Notes: generated from the letters alone by a model not told the origin. A stretch of DNA of 64,000 bases from RGIG8306 sp964426655 (GCA_964426655.1 CAYRQT010000006.1:14807-78806); one strand, 5' to 3'. Shown: positions 44,895 through 53,434, counted from the first letter of the stretch. Program-made: numbers and translations.

Positions 44895-46567
44895 GTTTCC
44901 CACTCCTTTATACCTCCCAGAAAGGCCGATCGATCTTCCTTACGCATGGCTTTTTCCATTCTTTCCAGCGCCTTTTGGCTGGGGAGATTTTTCAATAAAT
45001 AGGTCCCTTCCTGCCAGCAAATCAATTCTCTTATTTCGTAATCGCCTTCTCCCCGCCCGGTACAGATTTCCGTAACCCGGTCAATGTATCGATGCCCATC
45101 CATGTGATTCAGATGCACATCAAACTGTAGCACATCCACCACCTGATTCTGTGCTATTTTTTCGTTTGTAAATATATTCTGGGACAGCAAGGCATTCCGC
45201 ATGGCTGTAATCAAATGATCCGTAGTCTTGGCATGATGAGTAAACACCGTAAACAGGCTGGCGGTGGTAGCCATCTGGATCATATAGCTGGCCACTGGTG
45301 CAGAAGCCACCTCCCCCAAAATGTTTACACAGCCATCTGTTTTTTTCTGAAGATCCAACCCCTCCTGCCCGCTGACAGTGTCTGTTTCCCGAAATGTTAC
45401 AATATTTCTGAAGGGATATGTTCTGCGAAGATGCAACTCAAATGCCATTTCCTGTATGCGCAAAGTATAGGAAGGGTGTATAAATCCCACAAGTGCCATG
45501 AGCAGTGTAGTCTTTCCAGTGCCCTGGCTACCTGTAATGGCCACATTCTGACAGCCCTGAATCAGCCATTGAAGAAGGGCTGCCGGGTACTCCCAGTTTC
45601 TATCCTTCAACAGCTCTGGTAAAGTTTTGTGTTCCACCGAATCAAACTTTCGCACAAAGAAAACCCAGCTTTCACAAAATGGGGGCCTGCAGACCACTAC
45701 TCTTGAGCCATCCAGCATTTCATTTACTTTATACCCATTCGCCTCTGTCAGTTGTCCCTTAGCCCTGTAACGATAAATGTTCTTGCAAATTCGTTCCAAC
45801 TGTGCCTGAGAACCGAATGTCAGACAGGATAGATGCACCGAAACACCATGGTAATACATCCATACACTGTCATGAGCATAACTTCCTTTTTGCATTGGCA
45901 CACGGGTGAAATCCTCCGGGGTAAGGCCTGAGACCCCGCCGGAAACCCCGTCAATTTTTTGTTCCAACAAAACATCCACCGGACCAAATCCCTTGTATGC
46001 TCCATAGATTTGCCGAACGAGTACCTTCAGTGCCTCCGGATACCCCACCAGTCCCTTACTCTTTTCCTGATACAGTCTGCGAACATCACTTCCCTTAACT
46101 TCATACACCGGTTGTGCCTGACCATACATTTCTTTCATCATCTGCTCCATTGCCTCTTCCCCGTATTTTCCACTATAGATGAATAAAAGAATATCCATGC
46201 AATCCTGATCCGAAAGTCTGTCCGGATGAGTGTAGGGCAGCACCTGCCCCAGATTGTCTTCATTTACACCGCATTTATGCACCAGGATTTCCTGTATCAT
46301 TTCCTGCACATATGCCTTTGCCTGCAGATCTCCCATCCCACACCGGCGCAGAGCTCTTCTCAAACTGGTTTTGTAGGCCATTTTCTGTTCCATTTCCTCT
46401 CTGGACAGACTCATCTCCAGCACATTGATTCTAAGGGTTTCCTGAAAGGCATCCGAAACGGCCTGTAGAAGGAACTCTCTGCTCAACAGGGGAATCTGTT
46501 TTTGCCTCACAGGCACAGCGGACGCCAAAAGACCGACAAGCAAAAGCAGGCCGATACAAAGCCCCAT
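44882..46567 (-). CDS. CpaF/TadA-like secretion ATPase with N-terminal membrane helix
   Basis: 561 residues from the coupled ATG (a TTG at 46603 would add 12). The first ~20 residues are a hydrophobic helix, not normal for cytoplasmic CpaF/TadA. A helical region follows, then the CpaF N-domain pattern FGPVDVLLEQKIDGV, and LDGSRVVVCRPP. The motor domain has Walker A ITGSQGTGKTTLL (~345-355). The Walker B/Asp-box region reads NILGEVASAPVASYM, where the usual GEVRG Arg-Gly is Ala-Ser. The His-box reads TTASLFTVFTHHAKT instead of TGHxGSxxTxHA. ATP binding seems intact, but the Arg finger and glycine changes are notable. It would power assembly via the T2SF protein. Confidence 0.82.
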   Translation of the reverse strand: MGLCIGLLLLVGLLASAVPVRQKQIPLLSREFLLQAVSDAFQETLRINVLEMSLSREEMEQKMAYKTSLRRALRRCGMGDLQAKAYVQEMIQEILVHKCGVNEDNLGQVLPYTHPDRLSDQDCMDILLFIYSGKYGEEAMEQMMKEMYGQAQPVYEVKGSDVRRLYQEKSKGLVGYPEALKVLVRQIYGAYKGFGPVDVLLEQKIDGVSGGVSGLTPEDFTRVPMQKGSYAHDSVWMYYHGVSVHLSCLTFGSQAQLERICKNIYRYRAKGQLTEANGYKVNEMLDGSRVVVCRPPFCESWVFFVRKFDSVEHKTLPELLKDRNWEYPAALLQWLIQGCQNVAITGSQGTGKTTLLMALVGFIHPSYTLRIQEMAFELHLRRTYPFRNIVTFRETDTVSGQEGLDLQKKTDGCVNILGEVASAPVASYMIQMATTASLFTVFTHHAKTTDHLITAMRNALLSQNIFTNEKIAQNQVVDVLQFDVHLNHMDGHRYIDRVTEICTGRGEGDYEIRELICWQEGTYLLKNLPSQKALERMEKAMRKEDRSAFLGGIKEWETCLS

Positions 46568-47355
46568 CACAATCCATTCCAATTCCTGTTTTTCTCCCCC
46601 CAATTTTTTATTTTTTCCCAGGCCATAACACCTGCACTATACCAGTCCTCTTTTTTCCTCTGCCGGTGGGCATATAATAGCAAAGACTCCATCTGACATC
46701 CCCAGTAACCGTCATGCAACATGGGCGAAAGTGGCATAAATCCGGTCTGTGTTTCTGTCATTTCTCCCATTCTGAAAAGGTTTTTCCATGTATAATGGCT
46801 TTTATCCATGTATCTGTCCACCATATAAAAGTCAGCCGGTTGCCCCCCTTTATTTTGAGAAAAAGCCCAGGGTTCCTGAGGCATATGAACCAGTCTCACT
46901 CTTGCCTTTTGGCGGAGGACCCGGCTCATTTCTCCTGAAAGTCCTCTGCTGTCCGCCCATACCACCTTATATCGTTTTTCTGCTTCTTCCAGAAGAAGCG
47001 TTAAAAGAGGGCCTGAAAATTCCTCTTTCTCCAGTCCCGGTGTGGGAATAAACAATCGATTCTGAAAATATCCCTGCACAGCTCCTTCAAACAACTCTTC
47101 CCTAAGGCCACAACGCAGCCGCCTCCAGAGCAGGGGCATTCCCTGTTCCTGAAGACCGATGCCTTCCCTGTATCTGGACCGGAAAATCTGATCCTTCCGA
47201 AAGCAGAGGGTTGGTTTTTCACCTTTTCCAAATCCCTGAAAAAAAAGCATCAGTTGCGGCCCTCCTTCCTCCATGGACGCAATACCTCCCAGCAGATGAT
47301 TTGTAAGTCCCGCTCCAATTCCCCTTCCCCAGGGACTGAACAATTCTATAATCAT
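46567..47355 (-). CDS. TadZ/ParA-like protein with degenerate P-loop
   Basis: 262 residues. It opens MIIELFSPWGRGIGAGLTNHLL, which lines up with the ParA/MinD start (strand, KGGxGKT loop, helix), but the loop reads GRGIGAGL with no Lys or Ser/Thr. ATP hydrolysis is therefore unlikely. The rest shows alternating strand/helix character and a Trp-rich C-terminus; the family is not otherwise recognised. ATG 47355 follows GGAGG, overlaps the previous stop by four bases, and its own stop overlaps the ATPase start. In Tad loci TadZ (CpaE) localises the apparatus, and such atypical P-loops are known there. Confidence 0.55.
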   Translation of the reverse strand: MIIELFSPWGRGIGAGLTNHLLGGIASMEEGGPQLMLFFQGFGKGEKPTLCFRKDQIFRSRYREGIGLQEQGMPLLWRRLRCGLREELFEGAVQGYFQNRLFIPTPGLEKEEFSGPLLTLLLEEAEKRYKVVWADSRGLSGEMSRVLRQKARVRLVHMPQEPWAFSQNKGGQPADFYMVDRYMDKSHYTWKNLFRMGEMTETQTGFMPLSPMLHDGYWGCQMESLLLYAHRQRKKEDWYSAGVMAWEKIKNWGEKNRNWNGL

Positions 47356-48005
47356 ATACTTCCTCCGGTATTCTTTAATGCGCACTGGAAGCGCTTTCTG
47401 TCCATCTGCGGACAGATCAGGGTGCACCAGGCCAGCAGAATTTCCTTATAGGGACTGCTAAGCGTACGGGGCCTGACCGGAAGCCCATATTGCATTTTCA
47501 GTTCCATTTCATAATCCTGCTGCTGAAAGCTAAGATAATATCTTTTTTTTATTTTATCCTCAGGAATGGATACCAGGCTCTCCACATAAGCCTGATTAAT
47601 TTTCCCGGAAAGATAATCTCTGATCAACAGATGAATATCTCCCGGGTACTGTCTGGCAATCTGGAGTGCACTGACAATATTTTTTCTCTGGTAATCCGTC
47701 ACCAGGAACAGGGGCCCTTTGTTTTCACAAATGCCTTCCCATGCATCATGGAACCCCCGATGGGTGAGTACAATATCATAATCTCTGTGCCATTCCGTTC
47801 CTCTGGACAAATGCCGCGTGTAATCTACCCCGTTTATTTCATATACAGGTAAGGCTTCCCGTAGCACCGGCAAACTGGAGAGCATGGTGTGCTCAAAGGA
47901 CTGGTCCAGCACCAGGACTCTTTTCCCAATCCCTTTTAAAATTCCGGCAATGTGCATCAGGATTTGCGGGCTGTCCGCACCGCAGAAAATAAACTGTTCC
48001 ATCAT
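47352..48005 (-). CDS. ParA/MinD-like fold protein without Walker A
   Basis: 217 residues. The start MMEQFIFCGADSPQILMHIAGILKGIGKRVLVLDQS follows the ParA-like pattern of strand, loop, helix, then a strand ending VLVLDQ (where VLLID is usual), but the loop ADSPQIL lacks GK[ST]. Later IVLTHRGFHDAW and GPLFLVTDYQRKNIVSALQIA resemble the switch II strand and the interaction helix of MinD/CpaE proteins. The two consecutive pseudo-ATPases look like diverged duplicates. Start ATG 48005 follows GGGAGAAG and overlaps the previous stop by four bases. Confidence 0.55.
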   Translation of the reverse strand: MMEQFIFCGADSPQILMHIAGILKGIGKRVLVLDQSFEHTMLSSLPVLREALPVYEINGVDYTRHLSRGTEWHRDYDIVLTHRGFHDAWEGICENKGPLFLVTDYQRKNIVSALQIARQYPGDIHLLIRDYLSGKINQAYVESLVSIPEDKIKKRYYLSFQQQDYEMELKMQYGLPVRPRTLSSPYKEILLAWCTLICPQMDRKRFQCALKNTGGSI

Positions 48006-48667
48006 TCTTCTCCCTCTGTCCAGGCCGTTCGGACCATTCCCTGCCGAATCTCCAGGGCTAGCCGTTCTTCCTCCCAGAGTGCTGCAAGGGGGGTGTCCAG
48101 ATTTGGATTATTATTCCAGAGTGCATACAGAGAAGAACGCAGGGGATAGTTGACAATCGAAGCCGACTGCCCCGTTGGAAGTGTAACCGCATACAGACGG
48201 CTTCCCTCACAACTTCCCTGATCCACCAGTGCAGAACTTAAGCGCAAAATTTCTTCCTCCTTAAGCTCCAGCATACACGCCTTCTCATATACGGACAGGA
48301 CACGGACATCGGTCAGGACCGTATAATCCTCCCCGTTGGCAAACCGGATCCGTACATCTACCCAATCTCCAGACTGTTGATTTTTTGGCATTTCCACATA
48401 GTCAATTTCCACCCATTTTTCATCTGTTTTTCCAGAAGATGCAGGGGTTTCTTCCTCTTTTTCCTCACTTACCTCTGTCTGGAAAGAAGAAAGCTCTGTT
48501 TGTACTACGGCATCCCCCAGTGTGTTTTCTGAAAAAAAACCCTTTGAAATAAGGTATGCGACAAATCCCACCCCTAAAATGAGCACAAAAAACAGACCAA
48601 TGGCTGCCCATGGTTGTCCCCGGCGATTCGACCGCAGGTCGGCACGCCATTTCATATTCTTTTTCAT
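48002..48667 (-). CDS. CpaB/RcpC-like membrane protein, first gene of the Tad-like operon
   Basis: 221 residues: a basic start (KKNMKWRADLRSNRRG), one helix (~20-42), an acidic Ser/Glu linker (~50-80), and an exported domain with SGDWVDVRIRFANGEDYTVLTDVRVLSV. That block matches the CpaB/RcpC pattern (GDxVDVxxxxxxG...VLxxVxVLxV) that follows a SAF domain. CpaB links the pilus channel to the envelope in Tad systems. ATG 48667 follows GGGGGAAAAAT; longer frames upstream cross the predicted promoter and are rejected. Confidence 0.68.
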   Translation of the reverse strand: MKKNMKWRADLRSNRRGQPWAAIGLFFVLILGVGFVAYLISKGFFSENTLGDAVVQTELSSFQTEVSEEKEEETPASSGKTDEKWVEIDYVEMPKNQQSGDWVDVRIRFANGEDYTVLTDVRVLSVYEKACMLELKEEEILRLSSALVDQGSCEGSRLYAVTLPTGQSASIVNYPLRSSLYALWNNNPNLDTPLAALWEEERLALEIRQGMVRTAWTEGEE

Positions 48668-48698
48668 ATTTTTCCCCCGAAAATAAATTGAAAATGGA

Positions 48699-48725
48699 AT
48701 TTCATGGAGCGAACGCTCCGGAAAT
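48699..48725 (-). promoter_or_regulatory. Dyad in the Tad-like operon leader
   Basis: Palindrome GGAGCG-AA-CGCTCC (48706-48719) extended by ATTTC/GAAAT arms. It lies about 15-42 bases after the predicted transcription start: a possible operator or leader hairpin. Confidence 0.5.
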
Positions 48726-48746
48726 GCTGACAAGAAAGATAGGGTA

Positions 48747-48775
48747 ATCATAATATGACTGCCTTCTCTTGTAAA
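48747..48775 (-). promoter_or_regulatory. Tad-like operon promoter
   Basis: On the minus strand, TTTACA (48775-48770), 17-bp spacer and TATGAT (48752-48747). Confidence 0.65.
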
Positions 48776-48834
48776 GGCTTTTTCCTTCGTCAAAACAGAG
48801 ATTTCTTTTTAGAATGCTTTGTGAAAAACACCGA

Positions 48835-48859
48835 AAAGGGACCCCCTGACCGGGGGCCC
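48835..48859 (-). terminator. Terminator of the gal operon
   Basis: GC-rich imperfect hairpin (GGGCCCCC with GGGGGTCCC, one mismatch) 25 bases after galE, followed on the minus strand by TTTTC and further T-rich sequence. Confidence 0.6.
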
Positions 48860-48884
48860 CTGCGGATGAACAATGGTTTTTTAT

Positions 48885-49871
48885 TTACTGGTAGCCATTG
48901 GGATGATGCTTATGCCAGTTCCACGCAGAAGCAATGATGACCTCCAGATCTGCAAACGCAGGCTTCCACCCCAGCACAGATTTGGCTTTATCACTGGAGG
49001 CAATCAGTTGTGCAGGATCCCCGCTTCGTCTGGGACTGATTTTAGCCGGCAGTTCCATTCCCGTCACTTTTCTGGCAGTATCCAGCACTTCTTTCACGGT
49101 AAATCCAATGCCGTTTCCCAGATTGAAGATATTGCTTTCTCCACCCTTTACCAGATATTCCATGGCCAGAATATGGGCTCTGGCCAGATCCGTTACATGG
49201 ATATAATCCCTTACACAGGTACCGTCTTTCGTGGGATAATCATCCCCGTATATAGCCAGGGACGCTCTCTGTCCGTTGGCCACCTGCAATATAATGGGAA
49301 TCAGGTGGCTTTCGGGGTTATGGGCTTCCCCGATTTTCCCGGAAACATGGGCACCGCAGGCATTAAAGTAGCGCAGGGAAACATACCGGATGTGGTGAGC
49401 ATAGTCCACCCATTTAAACATTTTTTCCATTGCCAGCTTGGTTTCCCCATAGGCATTGGTGGGCACAGTGGGATCTGTTTCCATTATGGGCACCTGCCTA
49501 GGCTCCCCATATGTTGCTGCAGTGGATGAGAATACAATCTTATCCACGCCATGGGCCACCATGGATTCCAGAAGCACTTTTGTGCCGCCCACATTATTGT
49601 CATAATATTTCAGGGGATTAGTCATACTTTCCCCTACCAGGGAATTTGCCGCAAAATGAATGACGCCATCTATTTTTTCCTGCTCCAGAACGCTGTCCAC
49701 AAAAGCCCGGTTCCGAATATCTCCCTGATAGAACCTTGCCGAAGGATGAATGGCCTCCTTGTGACCGGTTTCCAGATTATCGATGACCACCACATCCATA
49801 CCATGATCTACCAGTTCATAGACCGTATGAGATCCAATATAACCAGCGCCACCCAAAACCAAAATTGTCAT
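48885..49871 (-). CDS. galE: UDP-glucose 4-epimerase
   Basis: NAD-dependent short-chain dehydrogenase interconverting UDP-galactose and UDP-glucose. The 328-residue protein has MTILVLGGAGYIGSHTVYEL, VIDNLETGH, HFAANSLVGES, SSTAATYGEP, the catalytic YGETK motif and RYFNACGAH. ATG 49871 follows AAGGGAG. It is the last gene of regulator-galK-galE; galT, needed to complete the Leloir pathway, is not in this window. Confidence 0.97.
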   Translation of the reverse strand: MTILVLGGAGYIGSHTVYELVDHGMDVVVIDNLETGHKEAIHPSARFYQGDIRNRAFVDSVLEQEKIDGVIHFAANSLVGESMTNPLKYYDNNVGGTKVLLESMVAHGVDKIVFSSTAATYGEPRQVPIMETDPTVPTNAYGETKLAMEKMFKWVDYAHHIRYVSLRYFNACGAHVSGKIGEAHNPESHLIPIILQVANGQRASLAIYGDDYPTKDGTCVRDYIHVTDLARAHILAMEYLVKGGESNIFNLGNGIGFTVKEVLDTARKVTGMELPAKISPRRSGDPAQLIASSDKAKSVLGWKPAFADLEVIIASAWNWHKHHPNGYQ

Positions 49872-49921
49872 AGTTCTCCCTTCCGTTTTGACTTCTGTCA
49901 AAACTGCCCTTTTCCACTTTT

Positions 49922-51085
49922 TTAAATTTCCCGGGGACCGTCCCCAATTTCCACCACGTAGAAATCAGCCCCATAACCAATGGTTTCCAGATAGGTTTTG
50001 CCCACTTCCCGGATAAAGGATTCCACAGCCTCATCCTTTACAATGGATACGGTGCATCCTCCAAAACCAGCTCCCGTCATGCGGGACCCAATCACGCCGG
50101 GCTGCTTCCAGGCCGCCTCCACCAGAGTATCCAGCTCCCGGCCCGTCACTTCATAGTCATCCCGCAGGGAAACATGGGAGGCATTCATCAGTTGGCCGAA
50201 TTTCTGCAGATCTCCTGCCTTTAAAGCCTCCACCGCCTCCAATGTCCGCTGGTTTTCATAAACCGCATGTCTGGCCCGCTTTACCCATATGGGATTGGGA
50301 ATGGCTCCTTTGACCTGCTCAAATTCATCCGGTGTCAACGCCCCCAGGGAAGGCACGTCTTTCACTTTCTGAATGGCCGCCAGTGCCTGTTCACATTCTT
50401 CCCGCCGCTCATTATATTTGGAATCACCCAGTCCTCTTTTTTTATTGCTGCTGGAAATGACCAGTTTTGCACCCGCAAGATGAATGGGGGCATAAGTGTA
50501 TTCCAGATTGGCTGTATTCAGGAAAATAGCATGATCCTTTTTTCCCATGGATACTGCGAACTGGTCCATTATACCACAATTTACGCCAATAAAGTGATTT
50601 TCTGCATACTGACCATACAAAGCATTGGTAATTCCATCCAGGGGGAAGTGAAATTCCCGGGATAAAATATATCCGGTAAGCACCTCCAGCGATGCAGATG
50701 AGGACAGGCCGGAGCCATTGGGTATATTGCCATAAATCAGGATGTCCAGTCCGCCGTCTGTCACAATCCCTTTCTGGGAAAATGTCCACATTACACTTTT
50801 GGGATAATTGGCCCAGTCATCTTTTTTATCATACACATAATCATGATCCGGCACTTCCAGGATTCCCAGCTGAGGGAAATTCATAGAATAAAACCGCATC
50901 ATATGTCGGTCATTTTTACGCACCACACCATATGTCCCAATGGTCAGGGCACAGGGAAAAACATGTCCACCATTGTAATCCGTATGCTCTCCGATCAGAT
51001 TGACACGGCCCGGTGCAAAATAAACATTGACATTCTGTGCATCTCCATAGATTTTGGCAAACTCCTTTACCAGCTTTTCTTTCAT
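49922..51085 (-). CDS. galK: Galactokinase
   Basis: GHMP kinase phosphorylating alpha-D-galactose at C1. The 387-residue protein shows the galactokinase signature GRVNLIGEHTDYNGG, the GHMP ATP motif PNGSGLSSSASLEV, CGIMDQF and the C-terminal TGAGFGGCTVSIV. ATG 51085 follows AAGGAGAAGG, one base after the regulator's stop, so translation is likely coupled. Confidence 0.97.
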   Translation of the reverse strand: MKEKLVKEFAKIYGDAQNVNVYFAPGRVNLIGEHTDYNGGHVFPCALTIGTYGVVRKNDRHMMRFYSMNFPQLGILEVPDHDYVYDKKDDWANYPKSVMWTFSQKGIVTDGGLDILIYGNIPNGSGLSSSASLEVLTGYILSREFHFPLDGITNALYGQYAENHFIGVNCGIMDQFAVSMGKKDHAIFLNTANLEYTYAPIHLAGAKLVISSSNKKRGLGDSKYNERREECEQALAAIQKVKDVPSLGALTPDEFEQVKGAIPNPIWVKRARHAVYENQRTLEAVEALKAGDLQKFGQLMNASHVSLRDDYEVTGRELDTLVEAAWKQPGVIGSRMTGAGFGGCTVSIVKDEAVESFIREVGKTYLETIGYGADFYVVEIGDGPREI

Positions 51086-51086
51086 G

Positions 51087-52010
51087 TTATTCCTTCTCCT
51101 TTTGCTCAATATATTTCAGCAGGATATTTTGTCGATAGTCGCCGAAATGTTCACCAAAGATGTTCATTCCTCCCACATGGACTGCATCTTCCCTGATGCC
51201 GAACCGGACGGAAATATAGTCCTGCTGTTCCAGATGAAATTGTTCCAGCGGCCTGTCACCTGTTTTTTCTCCATCCAGATAACAGCCGGTGCTGTCCACA
51301 TGCCAGGTTTTCAGCACGCCGTACTGGGTGTTTTTATCGGGCCACCAGTCCGGATTCCACTTTCCCCGCCTTCCGCCAAAATCTCCAGGGCAGGTCCAGG
51401 TCCCCACCTCCAGCCCATTCACCCAAAGGGTAATGTCTGAAGGATAATTGGGGTTGTATTCGTGGTCCTCTGCACAGAGTTCTGCAGATATTTCCAGGGC
51501 CCGGCCAGCAGCACTGGTAAAAAAATCATTGGGAAACCGGTATTCCAGGTAGCCCCGGCCAAGCCAGATCAGCTGCGCCATAATTCTTTCCGGCCGAAAA
51601 AAACACCGTGGCTCATCTTCTTCCCCCACAGGGCCCTTTTCGCTGACAATGCCACAGGTGGGTGCCGCAAAATAGTCCACAAAATGTCCCACCGGCATGG
51701 CAATCTGCTTGATAATTTTTCTTTGCTCCTCATTTTCCAGAAAATGAATATGGACTTCATCCACTGCCAGACTACAAACCTTCATGGTTCCCCTGACCGC
51801 CGGCTGAAAATGGGTCCTGATCAGGCCACTTTCTTCCAGTATTTTGATATGGGACACCGCAGAGGACTGGGGCAGGGCCACGGCCGCAGCAATTTCATTG
51901 ACATTTTTCGGCCCACCTGCCAGATACTGCAAAATTTTCGCTCTGGCTTCGCTGGAAAGGGCCCGACCCACCTGCCAGATGTGTTCCTGATCTTCAATAT
52001 CCAGTATCAT
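51087..52010 (-). CDS. ArsR-type regulator with large C-terminal domain, probable gal regulator
   Basis: 307 residues. The N-terminal ~85 form an ArsR winged helix (LSSEARAKILQYLAG, VNEIAAAVALPQSSAVSHIKILEESGLI). The remaining ~220 residues are a Trp/Gly-rich, beta-strand-like domain (TLWVNGLEVGTWTCPGDFGG, WNPDWWPDKNTQYG, DYISVRFGI) without the Cys metal sites of classic ArsR sensors. It is directly upstream of and coupled to galK, suggesting sugar-responsive control of the gal genes; that is inference. Start ATG 52010 has only a modest ribosome site. Confidence 0.82.
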   Translation of the reverse strand: MILDIEDQEHIWQVGRALSSEARAKILQYLAGGPKNVNEIAAAVALPQSSAVSHIKILEESGLIRTHFQPAVRGTMKVCSLAVDEVHIHFLENEEQRKIIKQIAMPVGHFVDYFAAPTCGIVSEKGPVGEEDEPRCFFRPERIMAQLIWLGRGYLEYRFPNDFFTSAAGRALEISAELCAEDHEYNPNYPSDITLWVNGLEVGTWTCPGDFGGRRGKWNPDWWPDKNTQYGVLKTWHVDSTGCYLDGEKTGDRPLEQFHLEQQDYISVRFGIREDAVHVGGMNIFGEHFGDYRQNILLKYIEQKEKE

Positions 52011-52060
52011 ATGCGCCTTTCATATTTATATTTTTGATATATATCCTTTTTGCTGATGCA

Positions 52061-52089
52061 AGTATAACACGAAGCTTTTTTTCTGTAAA
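52061..52089 (-). promoter_or_regulatory. gal operon promoter
   Basis: On the minus strand, TTTACA (52089-52084), 17-bp spacer and TATACT (52066-52061). An AT-rich imperfect dyad at about 52023-52043, downstream of the start point, is a candidate site for the ArsR-type protein. Confidence 0.68.
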
Positions 52090-52106
52090 GAGAAATGCAC
52101 TGGAGT

Positions 52107-52136
52107 TTTTCAGGAATTTCGTTTATACTTTATAGT
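52107..52136 (+). promoter_or_regulatory. Possible promoter of the Eis-like gene
   Basis: TTTTCA (52107-52112), 18-bp spacer and TATAGT (52131-52136). It is divergent from the gal promoter. Confidence 0.45.
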
Positions 52137-52174
52137 AAATAAAAATGGTCTTTACTAAAAAGAGGGTATTCATC

Positions 52175-53389
52175 ATGAGTCGAAAAAGAGAACTGAAAAT
52201 CAAAAAAGTGGGCGTGGAGCATGTAGAGCAGTATAACAGTTTGCTGCGCTATGTTTTCCAGGTCACAGATCGGGACCTTTCCCGGGTGGGCTGGGAGCAG
52301 GATGAAATTGTCCGGGCCAAATCTCCCGTTTTGGAGAAGGCAGATGTTTTCGGATGGTTCGATGGGGATAACCTGGTATCTCAGGTGGCCATATACCCCC
52401 TGCAGGTTAATATTTTTCAACAAATTTATGACATGGGCGGTGTAACCGGGGTGGGTACCTATCCGGAATATGCCAATCAGGGGCTTATGCACAAACTCCT
52501 CTGCATGGCTCTGGAACACATGCGCCAGCATAAGCAGAGCATTTCTTATCTGTTCCCTTACTCTATTCCCTATTATCGCAGAAAAGGCTGGGAAGTGATC
52601 TCTGATCACATCACCTATGAAATTCAGGATTATCAGCTGCCCAAATACAAGCAGGTTTCCGGAGAAGTGCGCAGGGTAGACCCGGATGGAGAAGAGGTGC
52701 GTAGCGCCTATGCAAGATATGCCCATGTTACCCATGGCGCCATGTTACGGACGGATCCTTTGTCCTGGCAGGAGTACTGGCTGTGGGATCCGGACGATAT
52801 GATGGCTGCCATTTACTACAATGCCAAAGGTGAGGCAGATGGTTATGTGCTCTACCATATTGCAGAAGAGGAATTCCATGTCAAAGATATGATTTTTATG
52901 GATGAAGAGGCACGAGCGGGCCTTTGGAACTTTATCGGCGCCCATTTTTCCATGATCAATAAGGTTAAGGGAAATATATACACGGATGAGCCCCTGGCGT
53001 TTCTGCTGGAAGATGCGGATATCAAAGAAACCATTTCCCCCTATTTCATGGCCCGTATTGTAGATTTTGAAGATTTTATCCGGCAGTATCCTTTTAAGCC
53101 TGACACGGTGGAACGGGAGTGGACTTTTGTGCTGGAAGACCCACTGCTTAGTTGTAATCAGGGAACTTTCACGCTACACATTACGCCGCAGGGAAAAGGC
53201 TGCGTTACCCGTTCCTCTCAAAAGACGGATGACCGGGTAAATATACAGACCATGACCACCATGCTCCTTGGCTATAAGCGGCCTGACTATTTAAACAGAA
53301 TCGGACGACTTCTCTGCAGCGGCACAACTGTGGACATGCTTGAAGATGCCATCGAACAGCAAACCCCTTATTTCTCCGATTATTTCTAA
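52175..53389 (+). CDS. Eis-like multi-domain GNAT acetyltransferase
   Basis: 404 residues. The N-terminal GNAT lobe holds MGGVTGVGTYPEYANQGLMHKLLCMAL, in which VGTYPEYANQGLM is the acetyl-CoA pyrophosphate loop, and SYLFPYSIPYYRRKGWEV. A second, divergent GNAT-like lobe follows, and a C-terminal sterol-carrier-like domain ends with CSGTTVDMLEDAIEQQTPYFSDYF. The C-terminal Phe of Eis proteins serves as the catalytic base carboxylate, and this one ends in Phe. Eis-type enzymes acetylate amines, including some aminoglycosides; no substrate can be assigned here. ATG 52175 follows AGAGGG; the upstream ATG 52145 lies too close to the -10. Confidence 0.85.
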   Translation: MSRKRELKIKKVGVEHVEQYNSLLRYVFQVTDRDLSRVGWEQDEIVRAKSPVLEKADVFGWFDGDNLVSQVAIYPLQVNIFQQIYDMGGVTGVGTYPEYANQGLMHKLLCMALEHMRQHKQSISYLFPYSIPYYRRKGWEVISDHITYEIQDYQLPKYKQVSGEVRRVDPDGEEVRSAYARYAHVTHGAMLRTDPLSWQEYWLWDPDDMMAAIYYNAKGEADGYVLYHIAEEEFHVKDMIFMDEEARAGLWNFIGAHFSMINKVKGNIYTDEPLAFLLEDADIKETISPYFMARIVDFEDFIRQYPFKPDTVEREWTFVLEDPLLSCNQGTFTLHITPQGKGCVTRSSQKTDDRVNIQTMTTMLLGYKRPDYLNRIGRLLCSGTTVDMLEDAIEQQTPYFSDYF

Positions 53390-53434
53390 ATGTTTTCCCT
53401 TCTAATGGAGGATGTACTATTCTATACTAAAGTC

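Noticed and set aside
52023..52043. AT-rich dyad as a firm ArsR operator
   Set aside because: The symmetry is imperfect and such AT-rich dyads arise by chance; kept only as a remark with the gal promoter.
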